64,000 bases of DNA. Origin: Alphaproteobacteria bacterium (lineage in GTDB: Bacteria; Pseudomonadota; Alphaproteobacteria; UBA9655). The position numbers and the translations under genes were made by a program. Under the pieces are notes generated by a model. That model had not been told where the DNA came from. It was given only the letters and a program-made list of their open reading frames with translations, and did no database searches. The DNA lies in contig JAGVLE010000017.1 of NCBI GenBank assembly GCA_020049895.1, forward strand, positions 1 through 64,000, given 5' to 3'. Below, in pieces: positions 32,146 to 42,290 of this stretch (its first letter is position 1; every line of letters starts with the position of its first letter).

Positions 32146-33141
32146 ATGATTAACGTTACACCCTCATCCCCACGCGTCGCTGTTATTGGATGCGGCCATT
32201 GGGGCAAAAATCTGATCCGAAATTTTGCTGAGCTTGGAGCTCTTGCTGCTGTGTGTGATCAAGACATGGAAAAAACAAAAGAATTTTCTTCTCACTATGG
32301 GGTTCCAGGATACTCACCCGATGAAGTTTTTAGTCACCCAGACATTGATGCGGTTGTCATTGCTACCATCGCTCCCCTGCATGAATCTCAAGCTGAAGCA
32401 GCCCTCAACATGGGTAAAGATGTATACATTGAAAAGCCTATGGCTTTATCTCTAGAAGCAGCCAAAAAGCTCGCAGCCCTTGCAAAAAAGCACAATCGTA
32501 TTTTGATGGTAGGTCATATTCTTAATTATCACCCTGCTGTGGCAGCGATTAAAGAAAGACTTCCCGCCCTTGGAATCTTGCGACATATCTATGTGAATCG
32601 CCTCGCTCTCGGCCGTTTCCGCCATCATGAAAGCATTCTATGGGATCTGGCCACCCATGATGTATCGCTTATTCTCTCTCTTGTCCAAACGATGCCTTCC
32701 TCTGTCTACGCGGTTCCTCAAGCTTACCTTACCCCTGATTACCCTGCAGCCGCTTTTTTGAATTTAACATTCCCATCAGGTCTTACCGCGCACATTCAGA
32801 CATCCTGGATTTCTCCTTTTAAGGAGCAAAAGGTGGTGGTAGTGGGAGATAAGGGAATAGTCATCTTTGATGATCAAAAACCTTGGGCTGAAAAGCTTTC
32901 CCTATCAACTGAATGCCTCACCTGGGCTGAGGGGAAGCCCGAGGCCCATTCCTCTCCTTGCCATACGTATATCCCTCTTCCTGAATCAGAGCCCCTTAAA
33001 AACGAGTGCTTGCATTTTTTAACATGCATCCAAAAAAGGGAACAACCTCTCACCTGTGGAGAAGAAGGCGTGCGTGTTACAGAAGTTCTTGAGAAAGCAG
33101 AACTTTCTTTCCTATCACGCCCTGAGTCTCATTTATCCTGA
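32146..33141 (+). CDS. Gfo/Idh/MocA family oxidoreductase
   Basis: RVAVIGCGHWGKNLIRNFAELG; DVYIEKPMALS. Confidence 0.92.
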   Translation: MINVTPSSPRVAVIGCGHWGKNLIRNFAELGALAAVCDQDMEKTKEFSSHYGVPGYSPDEVFSHPDIDAVVIATIAPLHESQAEAALNMGKDVYIEKPMALSLEAAKKLAALAKKHNRILMVGHILNYHPAVAAIKERLPALGILRHIYVNRLALGRFRHHESILWDLATHDVSLILSLVQTMPSSVYAVPQAYLTPDYPAAAFLNLTFPSGLTAHIQTSWISPFKEQKVVVVGDKGIVIFDDQKPWAEKLSLSTECLTWAEGKPEAHSSPCHTYIPLPESEPLKNECLHFLTCIQKREQPLTCGEEGVRVTEVLEKAELSFLSRPESHLS

Positions 33142-33249
33142 AATACTCTCTTTCAAGACTTGAAAAGTTCACCTTCTCGCAGTAAGCTGACGTCCATAAA
33201 TAAAAAGAAAAATGACCCTTTCTTAAGGTCATTGTAGTGAGGATAAATA

Positions 33250-33906
33250 ATGATACACTATGGAAAACTCCTGTTTTGCATGCTCATGCTGATAGGTCCA
33301 CTTGACGCTAAAAAAGAAGATAAAAAAGCGGCGCCTAAGCCATTACCAGAAATCTGTATGGGGGATGCTAAGGCCCCTATTTTAATCATTGATTATTCTT
33401 CTCTTGCTTGTAATCACTGTGCTGATTTTCACCTTCATATTCTTTCTAAATTGAAATCAAAATATATTACCCCTGGCTATGTCCGCCTTATGTTCCGTGA
33501 TTTTCCTGGAGACCAGGTAAGCCTACAAGCTCACCAAATAGCTTGGAGCAAAGGAGAAATGAAATACTTAGATTTCGTTCAATTGCTATACGAACATCAA
33601 GACAAGTGGTTATCTGCAAAGGACCCGATAGCCGCCCTTAAAACATTTGTTGTTCAACATGGGATTTCGGCAGAACAATTTGATAAAGCCCTCAAAGATC
33701 AAGAACTTCTTGATAAAATTATTAATACGCGCCTTGAGGGGCAACAAAAATATAAAATTACGGCGACTCCTACACTCGTTATTAATACGAAAATTTATCC
33801 AAATGCGTTGACGCTTCAAGAAATTGACGACATTCTTGAGCCTCTCTTGAAGCCTATCAAAGAAAAGGAAAAGACGGAGAAGAAGAGCAAAAAGAAAGGA
33901 AAGTAA
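33250..33906 (+). CDS. DsbA-family thiol:disulfide protein
   Basis: secreted; SSLACNHCADFHLHIL CxxC and GQQKYKITATPTLVINTKIY cis-Pro loop. Confidence 0.88.
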   Translation: MIHYGKLLFCMLMLIGPLDAKKEDKKAAPKPLPEICMGDAKAPILIIDYSSLACNHCADFHLHILSKLKSKYITPGYVRLMFRDFPGDQVSLQAHQIAWSKGEMKYLDFVQLLYEHQDKWLSAKDPIAALKTFVVQHGISAEQFDKALKDQELLDKIINTRLEGQQKYKITATPTLVINTKIYPNALTLQEIDDILEPLLKPIKEKEKTEKKSKKKGK

Positions 33907-33985
33907 TTCAACGCCATCATTGCGCCCCCTTTCATCGAGACTCACCATGGTGGGAGCTTCTTCCTCCCCCCACCTCTAGCTTGGA

Positions 33986-35569
33986 ATGAATCTAATGGGC
34001 CGTTACATGAAAAAAATTAACTCCTTATTTAATGCTGCGGGGAGGCACAAAAATAGTGTGTCCTTCTTCCTTGGAACAACTGCAGCTCTTGGTTTTGCCC
34101 CTCTCTTTCTATGGCCGCTTACCCTCTTGAGTCTTGCCTATCTCTGGTTTTTATATAACCAACTCCTTGATCTTACTCCTTCACGCAATCGTCTTTGGAA
34201 AGCAGCTCTTTTCGGGTGGTCTTTTGGCCTAGGGTACTTTGTGGTCGGCCTTTACTGGATTACGAATGCTCTTTTTGTGGATTTAAATGCTTTCTGGTGG
34301 GGAATCCCTTTTTCCTTTATAGGTCTTCCCGCCATTTTGGCCATTTTCATTGCCGTTCCTTTTATTTTGACAGCCCTCTTCCCCCGTGAAGGATTGGCAA
34401 GAATTCTTCTGTTCGCGGCTTCTTGGGTTGCTCTTGAATGGATCCGAGGGCATATTTTTACAGGATTTCCTTGGAATTTTCTTGGCTACATATGGGGATG
34501 GTCTTCAACAATGAGCCAAACAGCCTCTCTTGCAGGAATTTATGGCCTTAGCCTTTTAACAGTCTTTATGGGAATTTCCTTAGGATCTTTACGAAAGAGA
34601 AAAGTAGTATGTCTCATAACATACGGCATTGTCTGCCTTTGTTGGGGAGGGGGGCATTATAGGGTCACCCATCCCGATGTTGTCTCTGGACCCTCTTTTG
34701 CAATTCGACTCGTTCAACCTAATGTTTCCCAAACTTTAAAATGGGATCCAGCTGAAAAAAAACGTAATTTTCATCACCTCCTCACGTTAAGTACCTTCCC
34801 CTCTTCTCTTCCTCTTAAAGCGATTATATGGCCCGAAAGTGCTGTTTCTTTTTTTCTGGATGGATCACCCTCTGCTCGCAGAGTTATAGGTGATTCCTTA
34901 CCTCGTGGAGCCTTGCTTTTTACGGGAGGTCTTCGTCGTACCCCCCTAGGCGCACGCACCCTTAAAATATGGAACAGCCTTCTTGTCGTAGATGAGAAAG
35001 GGTCTCTTATTGCTCATTTTGATAAGTCTCACCTTGTGCCTTTTGGGGAATATTTTCCTTTTAGGGAAACTTTGGATAAGTTCTTGGGAAAAAATACTCT
35101 TAAAAAAATAACAGCCGGAGATAGAGATTTTACGCCTGGAGAAGGTCCACAATCTATTCCTCTCCCTGAGGGATTTCCTTCTTTCAGTGGTCTTGTGTGC
35201 TATGAGGTCATTTTTCCAGGGGCCATCATTCACCCTACACACCCTCGTCCAGGCTGGATCATTAACGTTACTAATGATGCTTGGTATGGAAATAGCTCGG
35301 GGCCCTATCAACACCTTGAAAGCGCACGTTTCCGAGCCATTGAAGAAGGGATTCCATTAGTGCGCGTCGCAAATTCTGGCGTTTCCGCTGTTTTTGACGC
35401 TTATGGACAGATTGTTGGAGAGTTGCCCTTAAATACAGAAAGTATCCTTGATGTGATCCTCCCTAGACCTACCTGTATTGTTCCTCCCTATGCTCGTTGG
35501 GGAGACAACCTCATATGGGCTCTTATCTGTGGACTTCTCCTCTGGAGCTGGAGCCTCAGGCGAAAATAG
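33986..35569 (+). CDS. lnt: apolipoprotein N-acyltransferase
   Basis: multi-TM N-terminus plus nitrilase domain: IIWPESAVSF, LVCYEVIFPG, INVTNDAWYG. Confidence 0.94.
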   Translation: MNLMGRYMKKINSLFNAAGRHKNSVSFFLGTTAALGFAPLFLWPLTLLSLAYLWFLYNQLLDLTPSRNRLWKAALFGWSFGLGYFVVGLYWITNALFVDLNAFWWGIPFSFIGLPAILAIFIAVPFILTALFPREGLARILLFAASWVALEWIRGHIFTGFPWNFLGYIWGWSSTMSQTASLAGIYGLSLLTVFMGISLGSLRKRKVVCLITYGIVCLCWGGGHYRVTHPDVVSGPSFAIRLVQPNVSQTLKWDPAEKKRNFHHLLTLSTFPSSLPLKAIIWPESAVSFFLDGSPSARRVIGDSLPRGALLFTGGLRRTPLGARTLKIWNSLLVVDEKGSLIAHFDKSHLVPFGEYFPFRETLDKFLGKNTLKKITAGDRDFTPGEGPQSIPLPEGFPSFSGLVCYEVIFPGAIIHPTHPRPGWIINVTNDAWYGNSSGPYQHLESARFRAIEEGIPLVRVANSGVSAVFDAYGQIVGELPLNTESILDVILPRPTCIVPPYARWGDNLIWALICGLLLWSWSLRRK

Positions 35570-35611
35570 TTTGCACCTGGCTAGTCATTAGAGAACGACA
35601 GCTCTATAGCC

Positions 35612-36832
35612 CTATTTCTTTGCAGTAAGAACGGGGGAAGAAAGAAGCGCTTGGGCGGATTCCCACACCCTCTCAAAAATTCGGCAAAGAGCCCCATTTG
35701 CAATCACATTCGTTGAGGTAATGAGGGGATCTAAAATGACATTTAAGGTAAGGATAATAGCAATCATTTCGGGGGTAAAGTGAAGGTATCCCTCATAGAT
35801 TGGCAACATCACAAAGATCGCCCCGCCCAGTACCGCTGCGGTCGCAAAGCGCGCCAGGACAAAGACAATACTGAAACTAAACCATGTGGCCATATCTGGA
35901 ATATGACCATAAAAATAGGTGTAAATTAAACAACATAAGAAGCTTTGAGCAATGCAATCACCAATTTGCTGGATATTTGTCGTTGCTGGAATAATTGCTT
36001 GCGCGAGAGAAGGTGTGCGAAGGTTTTTAGAAGTTCCGGAAATGGTCCATGGCATGGTGGAAAGACTACATCCCGACATGAGCGCAATTCCCGTCGCTGG
36101 CAAAAGATTTTTAATGTTTTCAATAAAGCGTTGAAGAGAAAATCCAGTTCCTAGTAAGAAAAGAAAGCTAATATAAATAAACAAAAAGGAGGTAAGCCAA
36201 AGAATTAAAAGAGAATAATGAGTCAGAACATGCGTAAGCATATGAGTTTGATGCATCTGAGCGGCAAACCCCAACACAAACAAGGGAATTAAGCGAGCAA
36301 ATATACGGGTCAGTATCCACTCAACAACGGTCTTTCCCCGAAGGATAATCCCTTTCAAGGATGTTTTTGAATTAAAGGCTGTTAGACATCCAAGCAAAAG
36401 CCCAACAATAGAGCCTTTTTCAGCAGACCACCATGCTGGTTTCTCAAGCCCAAGCCTCCAAAGCGAATTAAAATTATGATCCAAAGAAACCGCCTTAGCC
36501 GTCGCAAGTTGATCTGCCACAATATGGGCTGCACCATAGGCATACCAGACACTGCTAAGGTTCGAAATAGTTTCAAATAGAACCAACAGTAAAATAAAGA
36601 AAGGGGCGCGACGCTCAAAAGATATCACCGCATTGGCTATAAAAAAACCAACAGTCAATGGCATCATCCAAATAAGGAGGTCTTTTATAAAGATACTGAC
36701 GGTATAAAGAAATTGATGGAAAATGGGGGGGAGGAAATTAGCAACACAAACATAAAGAGTTAAAATAAGGAGGGTTTGAATGCTTCGTTGTTTTAGCCAT
36801 TTAAGATTCAGCAATAAAATCTCCTTCATCAC
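35612..36832 (-). CDS. dicarboxylate/amino acid:cation symporter
   Basis: multi-TM; GCSLSTMPWTISGTSKN and LNVILDPLITSTNVIANGA motifs. Confidence 0.85.
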   Translation of the reverse strand: MMKEILLLNLKWLKQRSIQTLLILTLYVCVANFLPPIFHQFLYTVSIFIKDLLIWMMPLTVGFFIANAVISFERRAPFFILLLVLFETISNLSSVWYAYGAAHIVADQLATAKAVSLDHNFNSLWRLGLEKPAWWSAEKGSIVGLLLGCLTAFNSKTSLKGIILRGKTVVEWILTRIFARLIPLFVLGFAAQMHQTHMLTHVLTHYSLLILWLTSFLFIYISFLFLLGTGFSLQRFIENIKNLLPATGIALMSGCSLSTMPWTISGTSKNLRTPSLAQAIIPATTNIQQIGDCIAQSFLCCLIYTYFYGHIPDMATWFSFSIVFVLARFATAAVLGGAIFVMLPIYEGYLHFTPEMIAIILTLNVILDPLITSTNVIANGALCRIFERVWESAQALLSSPVLTAKK

Positions 36833-36923
36833 TTTTATCTATTCCTTTCACTAAAAATACTCGTTATATCATACACAAATTTTAATATGCCACAAACAGA
36901 ATTATTTTTGGTAACCTGATTCT

Positions 36924-37601
36924 ATGAAAAATCGTCTTTTACCCTCTTTTGGCCGCCGCAAAGCACGCAAGCTTAGAATGGCATCGCAACACGCCTATGA
37001 TGAGAAACTTTCTCTTGTAAATATCTCTCTGGATTCCCCTCCTTTTGATCCCTTAGAGAAAGACATATGGCTAGAAATTGGCTTTGGCGGCGGAGAACAT
37101 TTGCTTGCACAGCTTTCGCAGAACCCTGACGTCAGGATTGTTGGATGCGAGCCCTTTATCAATGGTGTTGCGAAATTTTTGCTTCATTTGCCAGAAGAAA
37201 GTTTCTCACGCGTTCGTCTTTGGACTCAAGATAGTCGTTACTTTTTAGACAAAACAACTTCATCTTATTTTTCTCGTGCTTTTGTTTTATTTCCCGACCC
37301 CTGGCCCAAAGCTCGGCAACATAAGCGCCGCCTTATTACATCTGATTTTATTTCCCAACTCTCCCGTACATTAAAGGAGGGAGCTCTTTTGCGCATCGCG
37401 AGTGATGATCCTTCCTACGTCAAACAAATCCAGGAAGTCCTCTCTACCTCTCCTGCTTTTCAACATGTCGATGGACCCGCAACACCTGACCCTTTTACGT
37501 GGTCTTCCCGTCCTGAAGAATGGCCTTCTACGCGTTATGAGCAAAAGGCTCTCTCTCAAGGAAACCCGTGCGCCTATATGACTTTCCAAAAAAAGAATTA
37601 A
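36924..37601 (+). CDS. trmB: tRNA (guanine-N7-)-methyltransferase
   Basis: WLEIGFGGGEHL; LFPDPWPKARQHKRRLI. Confidence 0.95.
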   Translation: MKNRLLPSFGRRKARKLRMASQHAYDEKLSLVNISLDSPPFDPLEKDIWLEIGFGGGEHLLAQLSQNPDVRIVGCEPFINGVAKFLLHLPEESFSRVRLWTQDSRYFLDKTTSSYFSRAFVLFPDPWPKARQHKRRLITSDFISQLSRTLKEGALLRIASDDPSYVKQIQEVLSTSPAFQHVDGPATPDPFTWSSRPEEWPSTRYEQKALSQGNPCAYMTFQKKN

Positions 37602-37655
37602 CTAACTCTTAAGCTCTTTCAGCTACCTTAGAATCAGGAATAAAAAGGAGTTATA

Positions 37656-39164
37656 ATGTCGCATACCTCTTGCTCTTCTCTGAGTCTCACGGCGCTCAAT
37701 TTTGGCCTAGAGCATCATCATTATATTGTTTTTATTAATCTTGACTGCCCTTTATCTCAATCCCTTGGATTACGAGGGGAAACACGTGTAGAAGTCATCC
37801 ATAAAAATCATTCTCTTGTTGCAACGCTGATCTCCCTTCCCGCTTCTTTGATTAATTGTGGAGAAATAGGCCTTTCAGAAAGTTCTTGGACAAATCTAGG
37901 ACTTAAGAAGGGAGATAAAGTTACAATAAGGCTTTCAGACCCACTAGAATCTTTTAGTTTTGTTAGATCAAAACTATGTGGTCACCCTTTTACTCAACCT
38001 GCCCTTCAGTCCATCATAACGGATATTTCCCACAGAAAATATTCTGACAGCCATCTTGCCTGCTTTATCACTAGCAGCATTCACTTAACTCTAGAAGAAA
38101 TCGTGTTTCTTACAAAAGCTATGGTCTATACGGGAACGCAAATAACCTGGGAACATTCTCCCATCGTTGATCTACATTGTATTGGCGGGGTCCCAGGGAA
38201 CCGAACCACAATGATTGTGATTCCTATTATTGCCGCCTTTGGCTTAACGATTCCTAAAACTTCCTCTCGGGCTATAACCTCCCCTACAGGAACAGCAGAT
38301 ACCATGGAAGTTTTAGCTCCAGTTACGCTTACCCTAGATCAAATGCGTCATGTCGTTGACAAAGAAAAGGGATGTATTATTTGGGGAGAATCCATTGGAT
38401 TAAGTCCTGCGGATGGAGTCCTGATTGCCATTGAAAGTATTCTTAACATTGAGTGTTTTCCGCTCCTTATTGCCTCTGTCCTCTCTAAAAAGAAGGCTAT
38501 GGGATCAACCCATGTTCTTATTGATATTCCTGTTGGTCCTAATGTGAAGATTCGCTCTTCAGCAGAAGCTAAAGCCATGACTTCTCTCTTTAACAAAGTG
38601 GGCAAAGCAATGGGGCTCTCTCTTTGTATCATAGAAACAGATGGATCTCAGCCTATTGGAAAAGGAATAGGACCCGCTTTAGAGGCGCGAGATGTTCTCT
38701 CTGTTTTACGATGCGAAAAGGAAGCCTCTTCTCTTTTAAGAAATAGGTCTCTTCTTTTGGCAAGCATTATATTAGAAGAATGGGGGGGCGTCCCTAAAGG
38801 GTTGGGTCTAAAAACCGCAGAAGATCTGCTCACAAGTGGACAAGCTCTCAAAAAGTTTGAGGCCATCTGCAAAGCTCAGGGAGGCACGAAAGAACTAATA
38901 TACGCGCCCCACAAGGAGGTTGTTGTCTCACCACTCATGGGAACAGTGGCTAAAATTAACAATAGCCATGTCGCTCAAACGGCAAAATTAGCTGGCAGCC
39001 CCACTTTTCCTGGAGCAGGAATTGATTTGCACGTTTCGGTAGGATCTAAAGTCGAAAAAGGGCAGCCTCTTTTCACTCTCTATGCCGAATCTCCTGGGGA
39101 GCTCAAGCATGCTCTTCATTATTTCTTATCTCATCCAGAGATGATCATTATTGAAAAAGCGTAA
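37656..39164 (+). CDS. thymidine/AMP phosphorylase family protein
   Basis: VDLHCIGGVPGNRTTMIVIPI; SPTGTADTMEVLAPV; N-terminal extension of the 500-aa type. Confidence 0.9.
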   Translation: MSHTSCSSLSLTALNFGLEHHHYIVFINLDCPLSQSLGLRGETRVEVIHKNHSLVATLISLPASLINCGEIGLSESSWTNLGLKKGDKVTIRLSDPLESFSFVRSKLCGHPFTQPALQSIITDISHRKYSDSHLACFITSSIHLTLEEIVFLTKAMVYTGTQITWEHSPIVDLHCIGGVPGNRTTMIVIPIIAAFGLTIPKTSSRAITSPTGTADTMEVLAPVTLTLDQMRHVVDKEKGCIIWGESIGLSPADGVLIAIESILNIECFPLLIASVLSKKKAMGSTHVLIDIPVGPNVKIRSSAEAKAMTSLFNKVGKAMGLSLCIIETDGSQPIGKGIGPALEARDVLSVLRCEKEASSLLRNRSLLLASIILEEWGGVPKGLGLKTAEDLLTSGQALKKFEAICKAQGGTKELIYAPHKEVVVSPLMGTVAKINNSHVAQTAKLAGSPTFPGAGIDLHVSVGSKVEKGQPLFTLYAESPGELKHALHYFLSHPEMIIIEKA

Positions 39165-39169
39165 GGAGC

Positions 39170-39505
39170 TTAAATTGTCATATTGCGTGTAGCAGCAGGA
39201 AGGCGAACAACAAGGCCATCAAGTTCTGGACGCATAATGATTTGGCACCCCAAACGAGACGTTTGAGTCAATCCAAAAGCCAGGTCTAGCATATCCTCTT
39301 CATCTTCCGTGGCAGTGGCTAAAAACTCATACCACTCGGACTCCACGATTACATGACAGGTTGAACAAGCGAGAGATCCTTCACAGGCTCCTTCAAGAAA
39401 AATCTTATCACTATTCTCGTGAGCAATTTCTAAGACGGAAAGTCCGTTAGGCGCATCTACTTCGACATGCGTCCCGTCAATCTTTATAAAAGTCATTTTT
39501 GGCAT
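39170..39505 (-). CDS. 2Fe-2S ferredoxin
   Basis: [12 protein letters not shown]...RLGCQI ligand pattern. Confidence 0.93.
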   Translation of the reverse strand: MPKMTFIKIDGTHVEVDAPNGLSVLEIAHENSDKIFLEGACEGSLACSTCHVIVESEWYEFLATATEDEEDMLDLAFGLTQTSRLGCQIIMRPELDGLVVRLPAATRNMTI

Positions 39506-39523
39506 ACCACAATCTCCTTAAAA

Positions 39524-40387
39524 TCAGGGTGCACTCGGGTTTATAGCAATCACTCCATTCTCGCCCAAACGTTCAGCAAGAAATTCTCCTGCTGTATATT
39601 GACTGGACAAGGGAACATCATTGCGGGGATGAAAAAACAAAGGCAACGAATACCGAGAACATCGCACCGCTTCTCCTGTAGGATTAATTACCTGGTGAGT
39701 CGTAGATTTATAAAATCCTTGGCTTACCATCTCTAACATATCTCCCACGTTGATCACAACCGTTTCATAGTCACACGATACCTCATGCCACGCCCCTTTC
39801 CTATCTTTAACTTGCAATCCAGGGGCTGCAGAAGCTGGTAAAATCGTTATCAAATTAATATCTTCATGAGCGGCCGAGCGTACAGCCCCCTCTTCCTCAT
39901 CTTCACGTAAAGGAGGATAATGAATGATCCGAATCATGCTCATGTCCGTATCTTTAATCATCTGAGGAAGCGGCATGGAAAGAGTGTCTTTTATCTCATC
40001 TGGAAGGGCTTGTTCAATCCAATTCAGCAAATCCCCGCCTAATGTCATCAGCTCTTCAAAAAGCGTTTGGGTACTAAGTCCCATTCCGGGAGGAGTGTCT
40101 TCTACGTCACGATATTGGTAGTATTCTTTGAGATCCTTTAAAGAATATCCTTTTGCGTTTTCGCTTTTAAAAGGGAAATATCCTTTTTGACGTGTGGTAT
40201 GCGGGTCAAAAGGAACATCAAATTTAGTGTCCCCTTTAAAAAATTTTTCCCAATCTTTATAAACAGTATCAATCAGCACTTGAGAAATAGGGTGATTAGA
40301 GAGAACGACAAAACCTGTCTCTTTTAGAGATTGAGCAAACTCTCTTGCTGCTTGCGGCGCTTTATAATCAACTGTTTTAACATACAT
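39524..40387 (-). CDS. 2OG-Fe(II) oxygenase / isopenicillin N synthase-like
   Basis: FVVLSNHPIS...AAHEDINLITIL...TTHQVINPTGEAVRCSRYSLPLFFHP. Confidence 0.9.
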   Translation of the reverse strand: MYVKTVDYKAPQAAREFAQSLKETGFVVLSNHPISQVLIDTVYKDWEKFFKGDTKFDVPFDPHTTRQKGYFPFKSENAKGYSLKDLKEYYQYRDVEDTPPGMGLSTQTLFEELMTLGGDLLNWIEQALPDEIKDTLSMPLPQMIKDTDMSMIRIIHYPPLREDEEEGAVRSAAHEDINLITILPASAAPGLQVKDRKGAWHEVSCDYETVVINVGDMLEMVSQGFYKSTTHQVINPTGEAVRCSRYSLPLFFHPRNDVPLSSQYTAGEFLAERLGENGVIAINPSAP

Positions 40388-40525
40388 AGTCGCGTCCTTG
40401 TGAGTTTATATAGCTTATATACTCAATTTTGCAACGAAGGCCAACTTATTCTTTCATTAACAAAAACAAACGCCCTTGTTTCCTGATTCATTCCTATGAT
40501 AGGTTTTTGCTTTATTATCATCATT

Positions 40526-40604
<79 letters not shown>

Positions 40605-40827
40605 GTTCCCTGAGTTTTTTGATGCAAACAAAAAGTGTATTAAAAATGAAGTCACCAATAAGTCACCATCAAGTTAAGCTTTGTAGAGATCTATGTACTG
40701 TGTACAAACAGATTAAGCCCTACACACTGCTCACAGTAACACGGCTCTTTCCCAAATAAGGGGGCACGGATTAATGACCAGACAAAATCAGCTTTCTCAA
40801 GTCAGCGAAACAAAATAGCACCTGTGA

Positions 40828-41070
40828 TTACTGGTTGTCATCAGCGAAGCAAGATCCCGTTCCCTCGCACTGATTGTTGGTCCATGTGCAGTCCTGTTGC
40901 TCAGTCTCCGAGCAGCTATCCTGCGCTGAGCTAGTATTACATACGGATTCACCATCCCCTGTGAGGTTACAGCACGAGTCCTCTCCGCACGCGCTCACAA
41001 CACTCGGAAAGCTCAGATCGACGAGCACACAAGTGCTCATTAATAATGTCTTGAGAAGTTTATTTTTCAT
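40828..41070 (-). CDS. small secreted acidic Cys-rich peptide (cassette copy A, gene 2)
   Basis: signal peptide then ACGEDSCCNLTGDGESVCNTSSAQDSCSETEQQDCTWTNNQCEGTGSCFADDNQ. Confidence 0.6.
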   Translation of the reverse strand: MKNKLLKTLLMSTCVLVDLSFPSVVSACGEDSCCNLTGDGESVCNTSSAQDSCSETEQQDCTWTNNQCEGTGSCFADDNQ

Positions 41071-41108
41071 TTTAAGTTTTCCTTTCTATTGAATTTAACC
41101 CATCAAAA

Positions 41109-41366
41109 CTATTGTTTATTATTTGAATATTTTTTCTTATAAGCTTTCATTGCTGGTACAACGCACTTAATAGGATATCTCCCGTGGCGTTTCTTCTTAC
41201 TGCAATATTGTTTTAGAAACTCTTCCTTTGTTATTTTATTCGACTCACCTGTCTGAGCGCTATGTTTCCTGGTATGTGAATCGACTCTAGCCTGTGCATC
41301 GAAGCAAAAACTTTGCCAGAAGCATGTACTGATCAGAACAATTTTGAATATGAAATTACTACTCAT
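41109..41366 (-). CDS. small secreted basic peptide (cassette copy A, gene 1)
   Basis: FKIVLISTCFWQSFCFDAQA signal; Lys-rich mature part with two Cys (QYCSKKKRHGRYPIKCVVPAMK); similar to 53050-53334. Confidence 0.65.
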   Translation of the reverse strand: MSSNFIFKIVLISTCFWQSFCFDAQARVDSHTRKHSAQTGESNKITKEEFLKQYCSKKKRHGRYPIKCVVPAMKAYKKKYSNNKQ

Positions 41367-41534
41367 GGTTGTTTTCCTTTTCGTTTATGATTTCGCTTTA
41401 GAATTTATCTATCCTCAGGACTCTCAATCCCTACTTTCTAGATAGTGCCGATAATTCATTAAATTTCCATTAAACGTCCTAGAAAAATTTAAAAAGGAAA
41501 ATGGAGGAGAGTCATGAGATGAGATTGGAGTAAA

Positions 41535-41972
41535 TTAGCCAATCCTATTTTCTTCGTATTCTGCTAACTCCTCTCGAAGTTTCTCATTTTGCAATTGAAG
41601 AACCACAATCGCTCTTTTTTCAATCAGCGTTGTCAAAGTTAACCCTTCTTCAAGAGACAATTCACCCGATCTTATAAGATCGAACGTTTCTTTTGATACC
41701 TTGTCTAGGTCTTCCTTTGTCTCGATAGCGCAGATAGAGCTCTGACTTATATAGCGTTGATGCTTAGGCACGGGATAAACGCGTTCTAAGATAAGCTTTT
41801 GTGATTGAATATCTCCCTCCAGTGCCTGCGCTACGACTTTATTAAGAACCTCTTCTCCACGATCAGTTCCTATTTTCTCAAGGAACAACTGAGCTTTGCT
41901 CTTTGATCCCCTGGGACGGCCAACTCCTGCTTTGTTCCCCTCTTTAAACAGTGTACTCTTTCTTATCTCCAT
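41535..41972 (-). CDS. small DUF5681-like protein (GRPRGSKSK N-terminus)
   Basis: FKEGNKAGVGRPRGSKSKAQLFLEK motif. Confidence 0.55.
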   Translation of the reverse strand: MEIRKSTLFKEGNKAGVGRPRGSKSKAQLFLEKIGTDRGEEVLNKVVAQALEGDIQSQKLILERVYPVPKHQRYISQSSICAIETKEDLDKVSKETFDLIRSGELSLEEGLTLTTLIEKRAIVVLQLQNEKLREELAEYEENRIG

Positions 41973-42025
41973 AAGACTCTCCTAATTTAAATCCGTTTTT
42001 AGACGGCGATTTTCTATTAATTGTA

Positions 42026-42286
42026 TCATTTGGGATCTAGTCCTTTCATGTAGATGACGTTTTGCAATGCTTGAATTTCTGCTTGTTCCCGAGACAACCC
42101 GCCATCGTATTCCATAATAGCAGCGCGCTCTTCGAGCTCCATTCGCTCATCCTCGTTAGGGCTCTGACAATATTTTGCGAAATCAACAACTCTTCCACCT
42201 AAACTACCTAAAGCACCTAAACTTTCTGATGTATGGAAGGTCTTCCTCTCAAATTCACCAAAATCAAACCTTGGGAATTGTGCCAT
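42026..42286 (-). CDS. hypothetical island protein
   Basis: 86-aa ORF in minus-strand operon. Confidence 0.5.
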   Translation of the reverse strand: MAQFPRFDFGEFERKTFHTSESLGALGSLGGRVVDFAKYCQSPNEDERMELEERAAIMEYDGGLSREQAEIQALQNVIYMKGLDPK

Positions 42287-42290
42287 TTCT

